From the NCBI RefSeq assembly GCF_900105415.1, contig NZ_FNSM01000001.1:3934501-3998500 (forward strand): a stretch of 64,000 bases of DNA, in the 5' to 3' direction. A program made the position numbers and the translations under genes. Shown piece after piece: positions 14,795 through 24,066 of the stretch. This stretch comes from Streptomyces sp. TLI_105 (GTDB taxonomy: Bacteria; Actinomycetota; Actinomycetes; Streptomycetales; Streptomycetaceae). How positions within the stretch are numbered: position 1 is the first letter of the stretch; the number at the start of each line of letters is the position of its first letter. The notes under the pieces were generated by a model. It did not search any database, was not told the origin of the DNA, and saw only the letters and a program-made list of their open reading frames with translations.

Positions 14795-17046
14795 ACGCCT
14801 TCGTCCTCGGCATGCGTCTGCTGTGGGGAAGTGGCCGCAGGGCTCGGGTCCGCTTCCTCCTGATGGCGCTCGGATCCGCACTCGGGGTCGCCTGCCTGGC
14901 CGCCGCACTCACCATTCCGGCGATCATCGCCGCCAATGACGCTCGGGTGACGAGTCGCGCCATTTCCTCGGGCGCGAACAAGAATGCCGTCTACCAGGAG
15001 TTCCTGGACCCTTACGGCTCCCAACCACTGCGGCGCGTCTTCATCGGTCACAGAGGTGTCGGCCCACTGCCCGTTCCTCCGGGAATCAAGGCACTCCCCC
15101 GTGCGGGCGAAGCAATCGTTTCGCCGAAGCTGGGCGAGATCCTGGCAGCCCATCCCCGCGCCGCAGGACTTGTGCCCGGTCGCGTGATCGGCACCATTTC
15201 GCCGGAGGGGTTGGGCGGGCCGGACGAGCTGTACGCCTACATCGGCACCGACGCCGATGAACTGAGCGGGGCGACATCACTCGGCCACTTCGGCGACACG
15301 TACGCGCGGCATGAGGTCATCGATCCCTCCACCCTGGACATCCTGCGGTTCACTCTCGGCTGCATCGTGTTGCTCCCGCTCGTCATCTTCCTCTCCGTCT
15401 GCGCCCGGCTCTCCGGGGAATCACGTGCGCGTCGCCTCGCCGCACTCCGGCTCGTCGGCCTCAGCGTGCGGGACACCCTGCGGGTCAATGCCGGAGAGAG
15501 CGTGGTCGCCGCCTTCGTCGGGGCTGTGGTCGGGCTCATCGGCTATCTCGGGATCAATGAAGTCATGGCGTGGGTCGGGCTGCCCGGCTTGCGCTGGTAC
15601 CCGGCCGATGGGCGGCCGGACGGGACGACCATCGCCGTGTGTCTGCTGGGGTGCCCGGCCCTCGCCTGGGTCGTGGGGCAGTTCAGTGCACGGCGAGCGG
15701 CCCAGTCACCCATCAGCGTGCGCCGGACCGGCGAGCGCAAGCCTCCGAAGAAGTACGGGACGCTGCTGCTGATCCCCGGGCTCGGAATCATCAGCGGATA
15801 CTGCCTGCTCGACGCGATGGGACGGAACCCGTCAGGCGGATCGGCCGGCGCCGTGCTGGTTCCCGGCGCTGTGCTGATGACCGGGGCAGGGCTCGTGTTC
15901 GGCCTGGCACCGATCACGGCATGGCTCTCTCGTCGCCTGGCGGGAATGTCGCAATCGCTGCCACTGTCGCTCGCCATGCGGCGCACGGAGGTCGACCCGG
16001 GGAGCGCCCTGCGGGTGGTCACCGGGCTCGTACTGCTGGTATTCGGCGCCTCGCTCACGCAGGGGGTGCTCATCGAGTTGGATCAGGTCAGTCGGCGAAC
16101 GGCCCCGGTCCAGGAGTACAGCCTTCCGGCAGCAGAGCTGAGTATGCGACAGCGCGCAGAGATGACCACATTGAGGGGAGTGCAGGCCCATGGCCTGGCC
16201 GCCCAGTCATGGGTGGGCAGCCTGGAGGGGAAGCCCTCCAGCGTCCAAGCAGTCTTTGCTACATGCGCTCAATTGGCTGCCTTCACTGAGACAACGCATG
16301 GATGCATCGACAATAAGGTGCTAAGGATTACGGATCCCACGTTCCCCGTTGATGAGGATGCCCGTCCCGGCAGCAACTTCCCGTTCCTGCTCAGCAACGG
16401 GCGGAAACTGCGCGTCTCCCTGCCCCAAGAAGCTGTAACGGTTCGGACATACCAACCCTCAGAGTTCGGCGGACCAAGCCTCCTCATCCCCCCCTCACTG
16501 CTCCCCCAAGGCACCCAGCTCGCAGACGCCCACTTCGTTCTCGTCAGTCCTTCCGACCCCTCCACCATCCGCTCCGTCCTCGACGGCATCGGGGCCATCG
16601 CCCCCACCGTTTCCGTCGAGCCCGTGGGGATCGTCATCGACTCGCTCGCTCAGTTGACCGTCATCCGGAGTCTGCTGGTCGTCGGGATGGTGCTCGGGCT
16701 GGTGATCGGGGTGGCCGCGTTCGTCGTGTCCGTGGCTGATCGGGCCATGGAGCGGCGTGGGCAGGTCACCGCGCTTGTCTTGTTGGGGGCTCGGGCGGGG
16801 ACGTTGCGGGTGGTGCAGGTGGTGCAGGTGGTGTTGCCGTTGGTGGTGGGGTTGGGGGCCGCCATCGTCACCGGGTGGCTCGCCGAGTCCAGTTACCTGA
16901 TCACCGGAGGAGGGGACGTGCACTGGGACTGGGACGGGTTGCCCTTGTTGTTCGCCTCCGCGCTGGGGGTCGTGCTCGCCGCCGCGGTCGCCTCCGTTCC
17001 CATGGTGCGGCGGCACATCGATCCCGAGCACATTCGGCGCGATTAG
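14791..17046 (+). CDS. FtsX-like ABC transporter permease
   Basis: A 751-residue membrane protein starting at GTG 14791 inside the ATPase stop. There is one helix at about residues 20-45, a roughly 130-residue outer domain, and a block of helices from about 185 to 430. A second outer domain (about 435-625) and three C-terminal helices (about 630-745) follow. This duplicated FtsX layout is common in Streptomyces exporters. Around 16250-16340 codon use is less GC-biased (ACA, AAT, ATT), in the variable second outer domain. It probably forms the channel for the ATPase upstream. Confidence 0.88.
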   Translation: MNAFVLGMRLLWGSGRRARVRFLLMALGSALGVACLAAALTIPAIIAANDARVTSRAISSGANKNAVYQEFLDPYGSQPLRRVFIGHRGVGPLPVPPGIKALPRAGEAIVSPKLGEILAAHPRAAGLVPGRVIGTISPEGLGGPDELYAYIGTDADELSGATSLGHFGDTYARHEVIDPSTLDILRFTLGCIVLLPLVIFLSVCARLSGESRARRLAALRLVGLSVRDTLRVNAGESVVAAFVGAVVGLIGYLGINEVMAWVGLPGLRWYPADGRPDGTTIAVCLLGCPALAWVVGQFSARRAAQSPISVRRTGERKPPKKYGTLLLIPGLGIISGYCLLDAMGRNPSGGSAGAVLVPGAVLMTGAGLVFGLAPITAWLSRRLAGMSQSLPLSLAMRRTEVDPGSALRVVTGLVLLVFGASLTQGVLIELDQVSRRTAPVQEYSLPAAELSMRQRAEMTTLRGVQAHGLAAQSWVGSLEGKPSSVQAVFATCAQLAAFTETTHGCIDNKVLRITDPTFPVDEDARPGSNFPFLLSNGRKLRVSLPQEAVTVRTYQPSEFGGPSLLIPPSLLPQGTQLADAHFVLVSPSDPSTIRSVLDGIGAIAPTVSVEPVGIVIDSLAQLTVIRSLLVVGMVLGLVIGVAAFVVSVADRAMERRGQVTALVLLGARAGTLRVVQVVQVVLPLVVGLGAAIVTGWLAESSYLITGGGDVHWDWDGLPLLFASALGVVLAAAVASVPMVRRHIDPEHIRRD

Positions 17047-17101
17047 TTTTCGAGGCATCGGCGGTCTTCTCTTCAGTCGTCCACAGACCGAGGAGAACAC
17101 C

Positions 17102-17311
17102 GTGCCCGAGAACGCCGTCAAAGGTCCCGCCAGCTACTTCCCCTCCATCGAGAAGAAGTACGGGCGGCCCGTCTCCGAGTGGCTCGAGGTCGTCCGGGCC
17201 TCGCCGCTCACCAAGCACATGGAGCTCGTCTCCTGGCTGAAGGCCGAGTACGGGCTGGGCCACGGGCACGCGAACGCGCTCGTGGCCCATGTCCGTGCCG
17301 GCGGGTGGTAA
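17102..17311 (+). CDS. DUF4287 small protein
   Basis: GTG 17102 has GAGGAGAA upstream. The 69-residue protein reads PASYFPSIEKKYGRPVSEW near the N-terminus and YGLGHGHANALVAH near the end, typical of the DUF4287 family of small actinobacterial proteins. Function is not established. Its stop is 1 bp from the stop of the convergent MFS gene. Confidence 0.85.
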   Translation: MPENAVKGPASYFPSIEKKYGRPVSEWLEVVRASPLTKHMELVSWLKAEYGLGHGHANALVAHVRAGGW

Positions 17312-17312
17312 T

Positions 17313-18566
17313 TCATGCCGCCAGGGTGTGGGTCTTCGTACGGGCTTCCACCCGGGTGCGCAGGGACAGGGTGGTCGCCGCCGTGGCCGTTCCCGCCACC
17401 AGTGCCGTCCACCACAGCGCCGACGGGCTCAGGGTCGTGTAGGTCGTCACTCCCAGGGTGAGGGCCCCGAAGCGGGCCACTCCCCAGGTCCAGCTGAAAG
17501 CGCCCTGGTAGCGGCCGCGGGCGTGCGCCGGGGCCAGGTTGGCGAAGATGCCGGCCGCGATGCCCGCCACGACGACCTCACCGAGCGACCAGACGATGAC
17601 GGACAGCGTGTAGCCGGCGACGCTGTCGGCCAGGCCGGTCAGTGCGACGCCCACCGCGATCAGCCCGCTGCCCGCGCTCTGCACCGCCAGCTGCGGGAGC
17701 CGCGCCAGCCACGCGGTCGCGAAGGGCTGCAGCGCGACGACCATGATCGCGTTGACGGCCGCCATCGCCCCGTACACCGCCGGCGAGAGGCCGCTGTCGC
17801 GGACGGCGAGCGGGAGCGCGACCTCGGTCAGCGAGTACACGAAGAGCTGGACGCCGAAGAGGGGAAGCAGGAGCAGGGCCAGGCGGTCCCGGAAGACCAC
17901 TCCGTAGCCGATGCCGTCCTTCGCCGGCCCGGTCGGGGCCGAGCGCTGCGGCTCCCGCAGGCGGATCGCCACCACCGCCGCGTACAGCAGCATCGAGCCC
18001 GCGTCGACCGCGAACAGCAGCCAGTACCCCTGCGCCGCGAGGTAGCCGCCCAGGACTCCCGCCACGGCGGTGCCGATGTTCACGCCCCAGCCGAAGAGCG
18101 CGTACGCACGCTGCCGCCGTTCGCTGTCCACGGCGTCGGCCAGCAGGGCGTACGCCGCCGGGGAGACCGTGCTGCCGGCCGCGCTGATCAGCAGCGCCGA
18201 CCCCGCCATCGTCCACACCCCCGGCGCCAGGAAGAGCGCTCCCTGCGCCGCCGCCGCGCCGATCAGGCCGATCAGCATCGTGGGGCGACGGCCGATGCGG
18301 TCGGCGAGGATGCCGCCCACCGCGGGGCCGATCAGGTTGCCCGCTCCGAGCGCGCCGAGCACGTACGAGGTGTCCCCGCCGGTCACTCCCCGCGAGGCGA
18401 GGAAGAAGACCAGGAACGGCGTGACGAGGTAGCCGAGACGGTTGACGATCGTTCCCGCGAAGATCGTCCAGACCGTCGACGGGAGGCCCTTGAAGGCCGA
18501 GTCGGAGGGAGAGGGGGTGTGTTCGGGGGTGGGGGCCGCTGTGGAGGTGCTGGGCGTTCGAGGCAT
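17313..18566 (-). CDS. MFS transporter, probable drug efflux
   Basis: A 417-residue, 12-helix major facilitator. After a Ser/Thr/Pro-rich N-tail it shows FAGTIVNRLGYLVTPFLVFF and the loop 2-3 motif GGILADRIGRRPTMLIGL. It is divergent from an ArsR-type regulator over an 86-bp shared promoter region, so it is the likely target of that regulator. Substrate unknown. Confidence 0.88.
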   Translation of the reverse strand: MPRTPSTSTAAPTPEHTPSPSDSAFKGLPSTVWTIFAGTIVNRLGYLVTPFLVFFLASRGVTGGDTSYVLGALGAGNLIGPAVGGILADRIGRRPTMLIGLIGAAAAQGALFLAPGVWTMAGSALLISAAGSTVSPAAYALLADAVDSERRQRAYALFGWGVNIGTAVAGVLGGYLAAQGYWLLFAVDAGSMLLYAAVVAIRLREPQRSAPTGPAKDGIGYGVVFRDRLALLLLPLFGVQLFVYSLTEVALPLAVRDSGLSPAVYGAMAAVNAIMVVALQPFATAWLARLPQLAVQSAGSGLIAVGVALTGLADSVAGYTLSVIVWSLGEVVVAGIAAGIFANLAPAHARGRYQGAFSWTWGVARFGALTLGVTTYTTLSPSALWWTALVAGTATAATTLSLRTRVEARTKTHTLAA

Positions 18567-18598
18567 GGGAGGAGCGTGCTTCCCCGCCCCCGTCCCCC

Positions 18599-18630
18599 TC
18601 CATTCATTAAGCTCAGACCGAATCCATTCA
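18599..18630. promoter_or_regulatory. Direct repeat in ArsR/MFS intergenic region
   Basis: TCCATTCA occurs at 18599-18606 and 18623-18630, 24 bp apart, just upstream of the regulator's ribosome site. It is a candidate binding site controlling both divergent genes. Confidence 0.35.
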
Positions 18631-18652
18631 CCATCTCCAGGACGTGGAACGC

Positions 18653-19630
18653 ATGGAAGCCGGGCTCAGTTTCTCCGCCGCCGATCTCGCCCAGACCCGT
18701 TTCGCCGTCTCCCCCATGTGGGAGGTCGTCACCAGCTACCGCATCGTCGCCCACCAGCCCGACTCCGCCCCGCACGGGCGCTGGGCCGCCCAGGTGCGGC
18801 CCCGGCTCGTCCGCGCCGGCCTCGACCGCGGCTGGCTCGCCGCGCTGATCCCCGGCCAGGGATACCTCGCCGACTTCCTCAACCCCACGCCCGCCGGGCC
18901 CTTCCCCACCCTCGGCACCGAGCTCGACGCCATCCGCCGCGCCTCCGCCGCGGACGTGCGGGACGACCTCGACTCGCTGGAGAGGAAAGGCGGCCGCGAG
19001 CCCCGGCTCCGGATGCTGCGCGAGGACCCCGAGGCCGTCCTCCCCAAGGTCGCCGACGAGATCGAGACGTACTGGGAGCTCGCCCTCGCCCCCTACTGGG
19101 CCCGCATCCAGAAGGTCCTGGAGGCCGACGTCTTCCACCGGGCGCGGCAGGTCGCCGAGCACGGTTCGGCGCGGGTGCTGAGCGAGCTCCACGAGACCGT
19201 ACGGTGGGACGACGGCACCCTCCGGCTCGTACGGCGGCACTGCGCGCTCACCCGCGACCAGGCCGGCTCCGGGCTGCTGCTCGTCCCCTCCGTCTTCGCC
19301 TGGCCCCGCGTCCTCACCCGGTCCGTCCACCCCGACCCGCCCCAACTCGCGTACCCGGCACGTGGTTTCGGGAGCGTCTGGGAGCCCCGTACCACCGACG
19401 CCACGGACGCCGTCGCCGCCGTCCTCGGCCGCTCCCGCACCCTGCTCCTCACCGAGCTCGACACCCCCGCCTCCACCACCCAGCTCGCCACCCACTGCGG
19501 CATGTCCGCCGCCGGCGTCTCCCAGCACCTCATCGCCCTCCGCAACGCCGGCCTCGTCACCGCCCACCGCAGCGGCCGCTCCGTCCTCTACGCCCGCACC
19601 GCCGTCGCCGACCAACTCCTGCACCCCTAG
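18653..19630 (+). CDS. ArsR-family winged-helix regulator with DUF5937-like N-terminal domain
   Basis: ATG 18653 follows AGGA at 18639; a GTG lies 9 bases further up. The first ~240 residues match the long N-terminal domain found in many Streptomyces ArsR proteins (FAVSPMWEVVTSYRIV). The last ~80 are a winged helix: TTQLATHCGMSAAGVSQHLI as the recognition helix, then RNAGLVTAHRSGRSVLYART. It probably represses the divergent MFS gene. Ligand unknown. Confidence 0.85.
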   Translation: MEAGLSFSAADLAQTRFAVSPMWEVVTSYRIVAHQPDSAPHGRWAAQVRPRLVRAGLDRGWLAALIPGQGYLADFLNPTPAGPFPTLGTELDAIRRASAADVRDDLDSLERKGGREPRLRMLREDPEAVLPKVADEIETYWELALAPYWARIQKVLEADVFHRARQVAEHGSARVLSELHETVRWDDGTLRLVRRHCALTRDQAGSGLLLVPSVFAWPRVLTRSVHPDPPQLAYPARGFGSVWEPRTTDATDAVAAVLGRSRTLLLTELDTPASTTQLATHCGMSAAGVSQHLIALRNAGLVTAHRSGRSVLYARTAVADQLLHP

Positions 19631-19669
19631 CGGTGGCTCCGGGACCGACGCCCTCCTCCGCCCCTTGCC

Positions 19670-19685
19670 TTGGAGTGCACTCCAA
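19670..19685. promoter_or_regulatory. MerR-type palindromic operator
   Basis: TTGGAGTGCACTCCAA is a perfect 16-bp palindrome 17 bp upstream of the aldo/keto reductase start. The form is typical of MerR-family sites. No merR gene is adjacent. Confidence 0.6.
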
Positions 19686-19701
19686 TCCCTAGAGTGCGCG
19701 C

Positions 19702-20760
19702 ATGCGCTATCGGGTACTCGGCGGGACCGGGATCGACGTCAGCACCTACTGCCTCGGCACCATGATGTTCGGAGCCGTCGGCAATCCGGACCATCAGGAG
19801 TCCGTACGGATCATCCATGCCGCCCTCGACCAGGGCATCAACTTCGTGGACACGGCCGACATGTACTCGGCCGGCGAGTCCGAGGAGATCGTCGGCAAGG
19901 CGCTGCGCGACCCGCGGCGCCGGGAGGCGACCGTCCTCGCCACCAAGGTGTACTTCCCCGTCGGCGGCGAAGGGCCCAACAGGGGCGGCAGCTCGCGGCG
20001 TTGGATCACCCTCGCCGTCGAGAACAGCCTCAAGCGGCTCGGCACCGACTGGATCGACCTGTATCAAGTGCACCGGCCCGACCATCGGACCGACATCGAG
20101 GAGACCCTCGACGTCCTCGGCGACCTCGTCACCCAGGGGAAGATCCGGGCCTTCGGCTGCTCGACCTTCCCCGCCGAGGAGATCGTCGAGGCGCACGCCG
20201 TCGCCGAGCGGCGCGGGCTGCGCCGGTTCCGCTCCGAGCAGCCGCCGTACTCGCTGCTCGCGCGCGGCGTGGAGGCGAACGTGCTGCCCACCGCCCAGAA
20301 GTACGGGATGGGGGTGCTGACCTGGAGTCCGCTCGCGTCCGGCTTCCTCACGGGCAAGTACCGGAAGGGGCAGGCGATCGACCTGACCAGCGGGCGGCCC
20401 GCGCTCACCCCGCACCGCTTCGATCCCTCGCTGCCGGTCAACGCCGCCAAGCTCGACGCCGTCGAGGAGTTCGTCGCGCTGGCCGACGAGATCGGGTGCT
20501 CCCTGCCCGAGCTGGCGATCGCGTTCGTCGCCGCCCATCCGGCCGTGACGTCCGTGATCATCGGGCCCCGGACGATGGAGCAGCTGGAGGGGCTGTTGAA
20601 GGGCGCGCCGGTCGTCCTGACCGACGAGGCCCTCGACCGGATCGACGCGATCGTGCCGCCGGGGACCAACCTCTACCAGCCGGACGGCGCCTGGCGGTCG
20701 CCCGTCCTCACCGATTCCTCCCTGCGACGGCGGCCGATCGGCGAGCGCGCTGCCGGGTGA
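19702..20760 (+). CDS. Aldo/keto reductase
   Basis: A 352-residue NADPH-dependent oxidoreductase of the AKR TIM-barrel family. Visible are the N-terminal LGGTGIDVSTYCLGTMMFG, the catalytic Asp/Tyr region FVDTADMYSAGESE, the Lys in ATKVYFP, and DLYQVHRPD where the family usually has LxxxHxPD. The C-terminal cofactor region reads SVIIGPRTMEQL. ATG 19702 is preceded by the MerR-type palindrome at 19670. Substrate unknown. Confidence 0.9.
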   Translation: MRYRVLGGTGIDVSTYCLGTMMFGAVGNPDHQESVRIIHAALDQGINFVDTADMYSAGESEEIVGKALRDPRRREATVLATKVYFPVGGEGPNRGGSSRRWITLAVENSLKRLGTDWIDLYQVHRPDHRTDIEETLDVLGDLVTQGKIRAFGCSTFPAEEIVEAHAVAERRGLRRFRSEQPPYSLLARGVEANVLPTAQKYGMGVLTWSPLASGFLTGKYRKGQAIDLTSGRPALTPHRFDPSLPVNAAKLDAVEEFVALADEIGCSLPELAIAFVAAHPAVTSVIIGPRTMEQLEGLLKGAPVVLTDEALDRIDAIVPPGTNLYQPDGAWRSPVLTDSSLRRRPIGERAAG

Positions 20761-20873
20761 GGGACGGCGGGTGAGCGGGGTGCCGGGGTGCTCGGTGGTC
20801 GGGCAGGGCCAGGCGAGCGGGTTGCCGGGCCGGCGCGCTGCCAAGTCGGCGCGCTGCCGGGTGAGGGACGGCG
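20745..20873. repeat. 25-bp direct repeat flanking the aldo/keto reductase 3' end
   Basis: The 25-bp segment at 20745-20769, spanning the end of the reductase gene, recurs exactly at 20849-20873, 104 bp downstream. The sequence between them contains further GCCGGG/GGTGAG fragments. It looks like local duplication; no mobile gene is present. Confidence 0.7.
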
Positions 20874-20895
20874 TGTCGGCGGCTGGGCTGCCGCG

Positions 20896-21747
20896 CTACG
20901 GCGTCGTCGTGAACTGTTCCGTGCCCACCACCCGCAGCAGGGCCAGGCGCTCCCCCGTGTCCGTGCCCGGCGGCGGGGTGTAGAGGACGAGGCGCTGTTC
21001 GCCCTCCGGGGCGAGCAGCACCTGGCAGTCCAGGTCGACCGCGCCGATCACCGGGTGCGCGACCCGCATCCGGCTGTGCCGGCGGACCCCCACCTCGTGG
21101 CGCTCCCAGAGCTCGGCGAACTCCTCGCTCGCCCCGCGCAGGCGTTCCACCAGCCGGGTGGCGGCCGGGTCGCCGGAGCGGCGGCCGACGGCCGCGCGCA
21201 GGTCGGCGACGTGGAGGCGGCTGTAGTACGCGTGCTCCTCGGCCGGGTACGCCGCACGGTTCGTCGGGTCGGCGAACCAGCGCCACACCACGTTCCGTCC
21301 GTGCTCCGACACCGTGCACACCCCGCCGAGCAGGGACTGGGCCATCGCGTTCTGGGCGAGGACGTCCCCGAGGTCGCTCAGGACCTGCGCGGGGGTCGTC
21401 TCCAGCTGGTCGAGCAGGTGGAGCAGGCCGGGTGCGACGTGGTCGCCGGCCGTGGCGCCGGCGGGCGGGCGGTGGCCGGCGAGGAGGTGGAGGTGGTCGC
21501 GCCCGTCGGTGTCGAGGCGCAGCGCGCGGGCGAGCGCGGCGAGCATCTGCGGCGAGGGCTGTGGGCCGCGGGCCTGCTCCAGGCGGATGTAGTAGTCGGC
21601 GGACATGCCGGCGAGCTGGGCGACCTCCTCGCGGCGCAGGCCGGGCGTGCGGCGCCGGGGTCCGGCCGGGAGGCCCGCGTCCTGCGGGCGGACCCGCTCG
21701 CGGGAACGGCGCAGGAAGTCGGCGAGTTCTCGGCGGTCGATCGTCAT
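20896..21747 (-). CDS. XRE-family regulator with MmyB-like ligand domain
   Basis: A helix-turn-helix near the N-terminus (RREEVAQLAGMSADYYIRLE, with GPQPSPQMLAALARAL) is followed by a PAS-like MmyB domain of the kind that binds fatty acids. ATG 21747 (MTIDRRELADFLRRS) is chosen; ATG 21756 is an alternative. It is divergent from the alpha/beta hydrolase, its probable target. Confidence 0.88.
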   Translation of the reverse strand: MTIDRRELADFLRRSRERVRPQDAGLPAGPRRRTPGLRREEVAQLAGMSADYYIRLEQARGPQPSPQMLAALARALRLDTDGRDHLHLLAGHRPPAGATAGDHVAPGLLHLLDQLETTPAQVLSDLGDVLAQNAMAQSLLGGVCTVSEHGRNVVWRWFADPTNRAAYPAEEHAYYSRLHVADLRAAVGRRSGDPAATRLVERLRGASEEFAELWERHEVGVRRHSRMRVAHPVIGAVDLDCQVLLAPEGEQRLVLYTPPPGTDTGERLALLRVVGTEQFTTTP

Positions 21748-21852
21748 GCCGATCATGGTGCCGGGTGCGGGCGGTCGTATCCAGGGATCGGCGGTCCCAG
21801 GCTCGGAAGGGCTCTCCCGGCCGCTTCCGGGGGTCGGCAGAGTCCTCGGTGT

Positions 21853-21919
21853 CGGCCACCGACCGCCTCCCGCCGGGGAGCGGACGGGGCCGGCCACCGA
21901 CCGCCTCCCCGCCGGGGAG
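21853..21919. promoter_or_regulatory. Long direct repeat in XRE/hydrolase intergenic region
   Basis: CGGCCACCGACCGCCTCC followed by GCCGGGGAG occurs at 21853-21880 and again at 21891-21919 with one extra C. The two copies are 38 bp apart, close upstream of the hydrolase, and may be binding sites of the XRE protein. Confidence 0.5.
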
Positions 21920-21944
21920 TCCGCATCCACCGGGAGCAGAGATC

Positions 21945-22745
21945 ATGGCCACCGTCACCGTCGGCACCGCCCGCGTCCACTACGACATCGAGGGCTCGGG
22001 CGACGGGCCCGCCCTCCTCCTCGTCCACGGCACCGGCTCCGGCGGCGCCGTCGTCAACTGGGGGCAGACCGCGCCGCGTTTCACCGGCGACCGCCGGGTC
22101 ATCACTCTGGACCTGTCCGGTGCCGACCGGACCGTCGACGACGGCGGGCCGCTGACCGTCGAGACGCTCGCCGCGCAGGTCGTCGCGGTGATCGAGGACG
22201 CGGGCACCGGTCCGGTGGACCTCCTCGGGTTCTCGATGGGGGCCTCCGTGTCGGCGGCCGTCGCCGCGCTCCGCCCGGACCTGGTGGAGCGGCTGGTGCT
22301 GGTGGCGGGGTGGGCGTACACCGACGGCGACGAGTACCTGCGGAACCTGTTCACGCTGTGGCAGCGGCTCGGCGAGTTCGATCCGGCGGGTTTCGGGCGG
22401 AGCGTGACGATGACCGGCTTCAGCCGTGGCTTCCTCAACTCGATCGGCCGCGAGGGCGTCGAGGCGCTCGTCCCGAACATGCCGCCCACGCCGGGCACCC
22501 TGCGGCACGTGGCGCTCGACCTGACGGTCGACATCCGCGCGCTGCTGCCCCGGATCGAGGCGGAGACGCTGGTCGTCGGGGGCACGCAGGACATCACCGT
22601 GCCGGTGGAGAACAGCCGGGAGCTGCACGCGGCGATCGCCGGCAGCACGTACGCGGAGATCGACGCCGGTCACGTCATGTTCTTCGAGAAGGAGGACGAG
22701 TTCGTGAAGACGGTGACGGGGTTCCTCGGCTCGGCCGCCGCCTGA
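21945..22745 (+). CDS. Alpha/beta hydrolase
   Basis: A 266-residue cytoplasmic hydrolase fold: oxyanion region LLLVHGTGSGG, nucleophile elbow GFSMGAS, Asp in GGTQDITVP and the final His in DAGHVMFFE. GGGAG precedes ATG 21945. Such XRE-MmyB/hydrolase pairs are common in Streptomyces. Substrate unknown. Confidence 0.88.
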   Translation: MATVTVGTARVHYDIEGSGDGPALLLVHGTGSGGAVVNWGQTAPRFTGDRRVITLDLSGADRTVDDGGPLTVETLAAQVVAVIEDAGTGPVDLLGFSMGASVSAAVAALRPDLVERLVLVAGWAYTDGDEYLRNLFTLWQRLGEFDPAGFGRSVTMTGFSRGFLNSIGREGVEALVPNMPPTPGTLRHVALDLTVDIRALLPRIEAETLVVGGTQDITVPVENSRELHAAIAGSTYAEIDAGHVMFFEKEDEFVKTVTGFLGSAAA

Positions 22746-22749
22746 ACCC

Positions 22750-23937
22750 ATGATGGGGACCATGGGAGACACCAGGTTCATCGGCGCGGCGGAGCGGCGG
22801 GCCCGGCTCGGGGTGCGGCACCGGCTGGCGGGGAGCGCGCGGGCGGGGTCGGCGGCGGAGGTCGGGGACGCGCTCGTGGCGCTGCACGGGACGGATCCGG
22901 CGAGCGTGTTCCTCGCGGTGGCGGCGCGGCTGGCCGAGGGCGTCGAGCCGGTGGGGGCGGTGGAGCGGGCGCTGTACGAGGACGGGGCGCTGGTCCGGAT
23001 GCACGGCATGCGGCACACGGTCTTCGTCTTCCCCGCCTCCCTCGCCGCCGCCGTCCAGGCCTCGACGACCCGGCCGGCGGCCGTCCGTGAACGCACCACG
23101 CTCCTCAAGCACTTGGCGGCCGGCAGCGACTTCGACGAGGACTGGCTCGCGGAGACCGAGCGGCTCGTCCTCGCGGAGCTGGCCGCCCGGGGCGAGGCGA
23201 CCGGGACCGAACTGGGCGCGGCCGTACCGAGGTTGAGGTCGACGTACGTGTACGGGCCGGGGACCCGTCAGGAAGGGCCGCAGTCCGTGGCGAGCCGGGT
23301 GCTGCGGGTGCTGGGCATGGAGGGCCGGATCGTACGGGGCCGGCCGCAGGGGACGTGGACGTCGAGCCGCTTCCGGTGGGCGGTCGCCGGGGCCCACCCC
23401 GTACTGGACCCGGCCCGGGCGCGGGCGGAGCTGCTGGGGCACTGGCTCGGGGCGTGCGGTCCGGCGACCGAGGCGGACCTGACGTGGTGGACGGGGTGGA
23501 AGGTCACGGACGTGCGCAAGGCGCTCGTGGCGGTGGGGGCGCTGCCGGTGACGGTGGACGAGGGGACGGGTTTCGTCCTGCCGGACGACCTCGGGGCCGT
23601 ACCGGAGCCGGAGCCGTGGGCGGCGCTGCTGCCCGCGCTCGACCCGACGGCGATGGGCTGGCAGGGCCGCGACTGGTACCTGGACCCGGCCCATCGGGCG
23701 GCGCTGTACGACCGCAGCGGGAACATCGGGCCGACGGTGTGGTGGAACGGCCGGATCGTCGGCGGCTGGGCGCAGCGCCCGGACGGCGCCGTCGCCCACC
23801 GGCTCCTCGCCGACGTGGGCGCGGAGGCGGAGCGGGCGATCGGGGCGGAGGCGGTGCGGCTCGCGCGGTGGGTGGGGCACGTCCGGGTGACGCCCCGCTT
23901 CCGGACCCCGCTGGAGCGGGAGCTCAGTGCCGGTTAG
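22750..23937 (+). CDS. Winged-helix HTH_42 protein (AlkZ/YcaQ superfamily)
   Basis: A ~395-residue protein of the HTH_42 fold, which includes the DNA glycosylases AlkZ and YcaQ. The helix 2 region reads VALHGTDPASVFLAV; in AlkZ the corresponding position holds the catalytic Q-x-Q and in YcaQ Q-x-D, here H-G-T. The winged helix follows (ESVASRVLRVL-like region at about residue 180) and the C-terminal part reads DWYLDPAHRAALYDRSGN. It starts 4 bp after the hydrolase stop; ATGs at 22750, 22753 and 22762 are all possible. Whether it excises DNA bases is open. Confidence 0.8.
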   Translation: MMGTMGDTRFIGAAERRARLGVRHRLAGSARAGSAAEVGDALVALHGTDPASVFLAVAARLAEGVEPVGAVERALYEDGALVRMHGMRHTVFVFPASLAAAVQASTTRPAAVRERTTLLKHLAAGSDFDEDWLAETERLVLAELAARGEATGTELGAAVPRLRSTYVYGPGTRQEGPQSVASRVLRVLGMEGRIVRGRPQGTWTSSRFRWAVAGAHPVLDPARARAELLGHWLGACGPATEADLTWWTGWKVTDVRKALVAVGALPVTVDEGTGFVLPDDLGAVPEPEPWAALLPALDPTAMGWQGRDWYLDPAHRAALYDRSGNIGPTVWWNGRIVGGWAQRPDGAVAHRLLADVGAEAERAIGAEAVRLARWVGHVRVTPRFRTPLERELSAG

Positions 23938-24066
23938 CGCTCGGGCTGGGGCGGCCGGGTGATTTCTGTCGTTTTCCCGGTTTCCGCCCGCGCGGTGTCG
24001 AGAACGGCCGCCCGGCTCCGACTGTGCTGCGAGAGGCAGACCGGCCCTACGAGCAAGGAGGACGTC

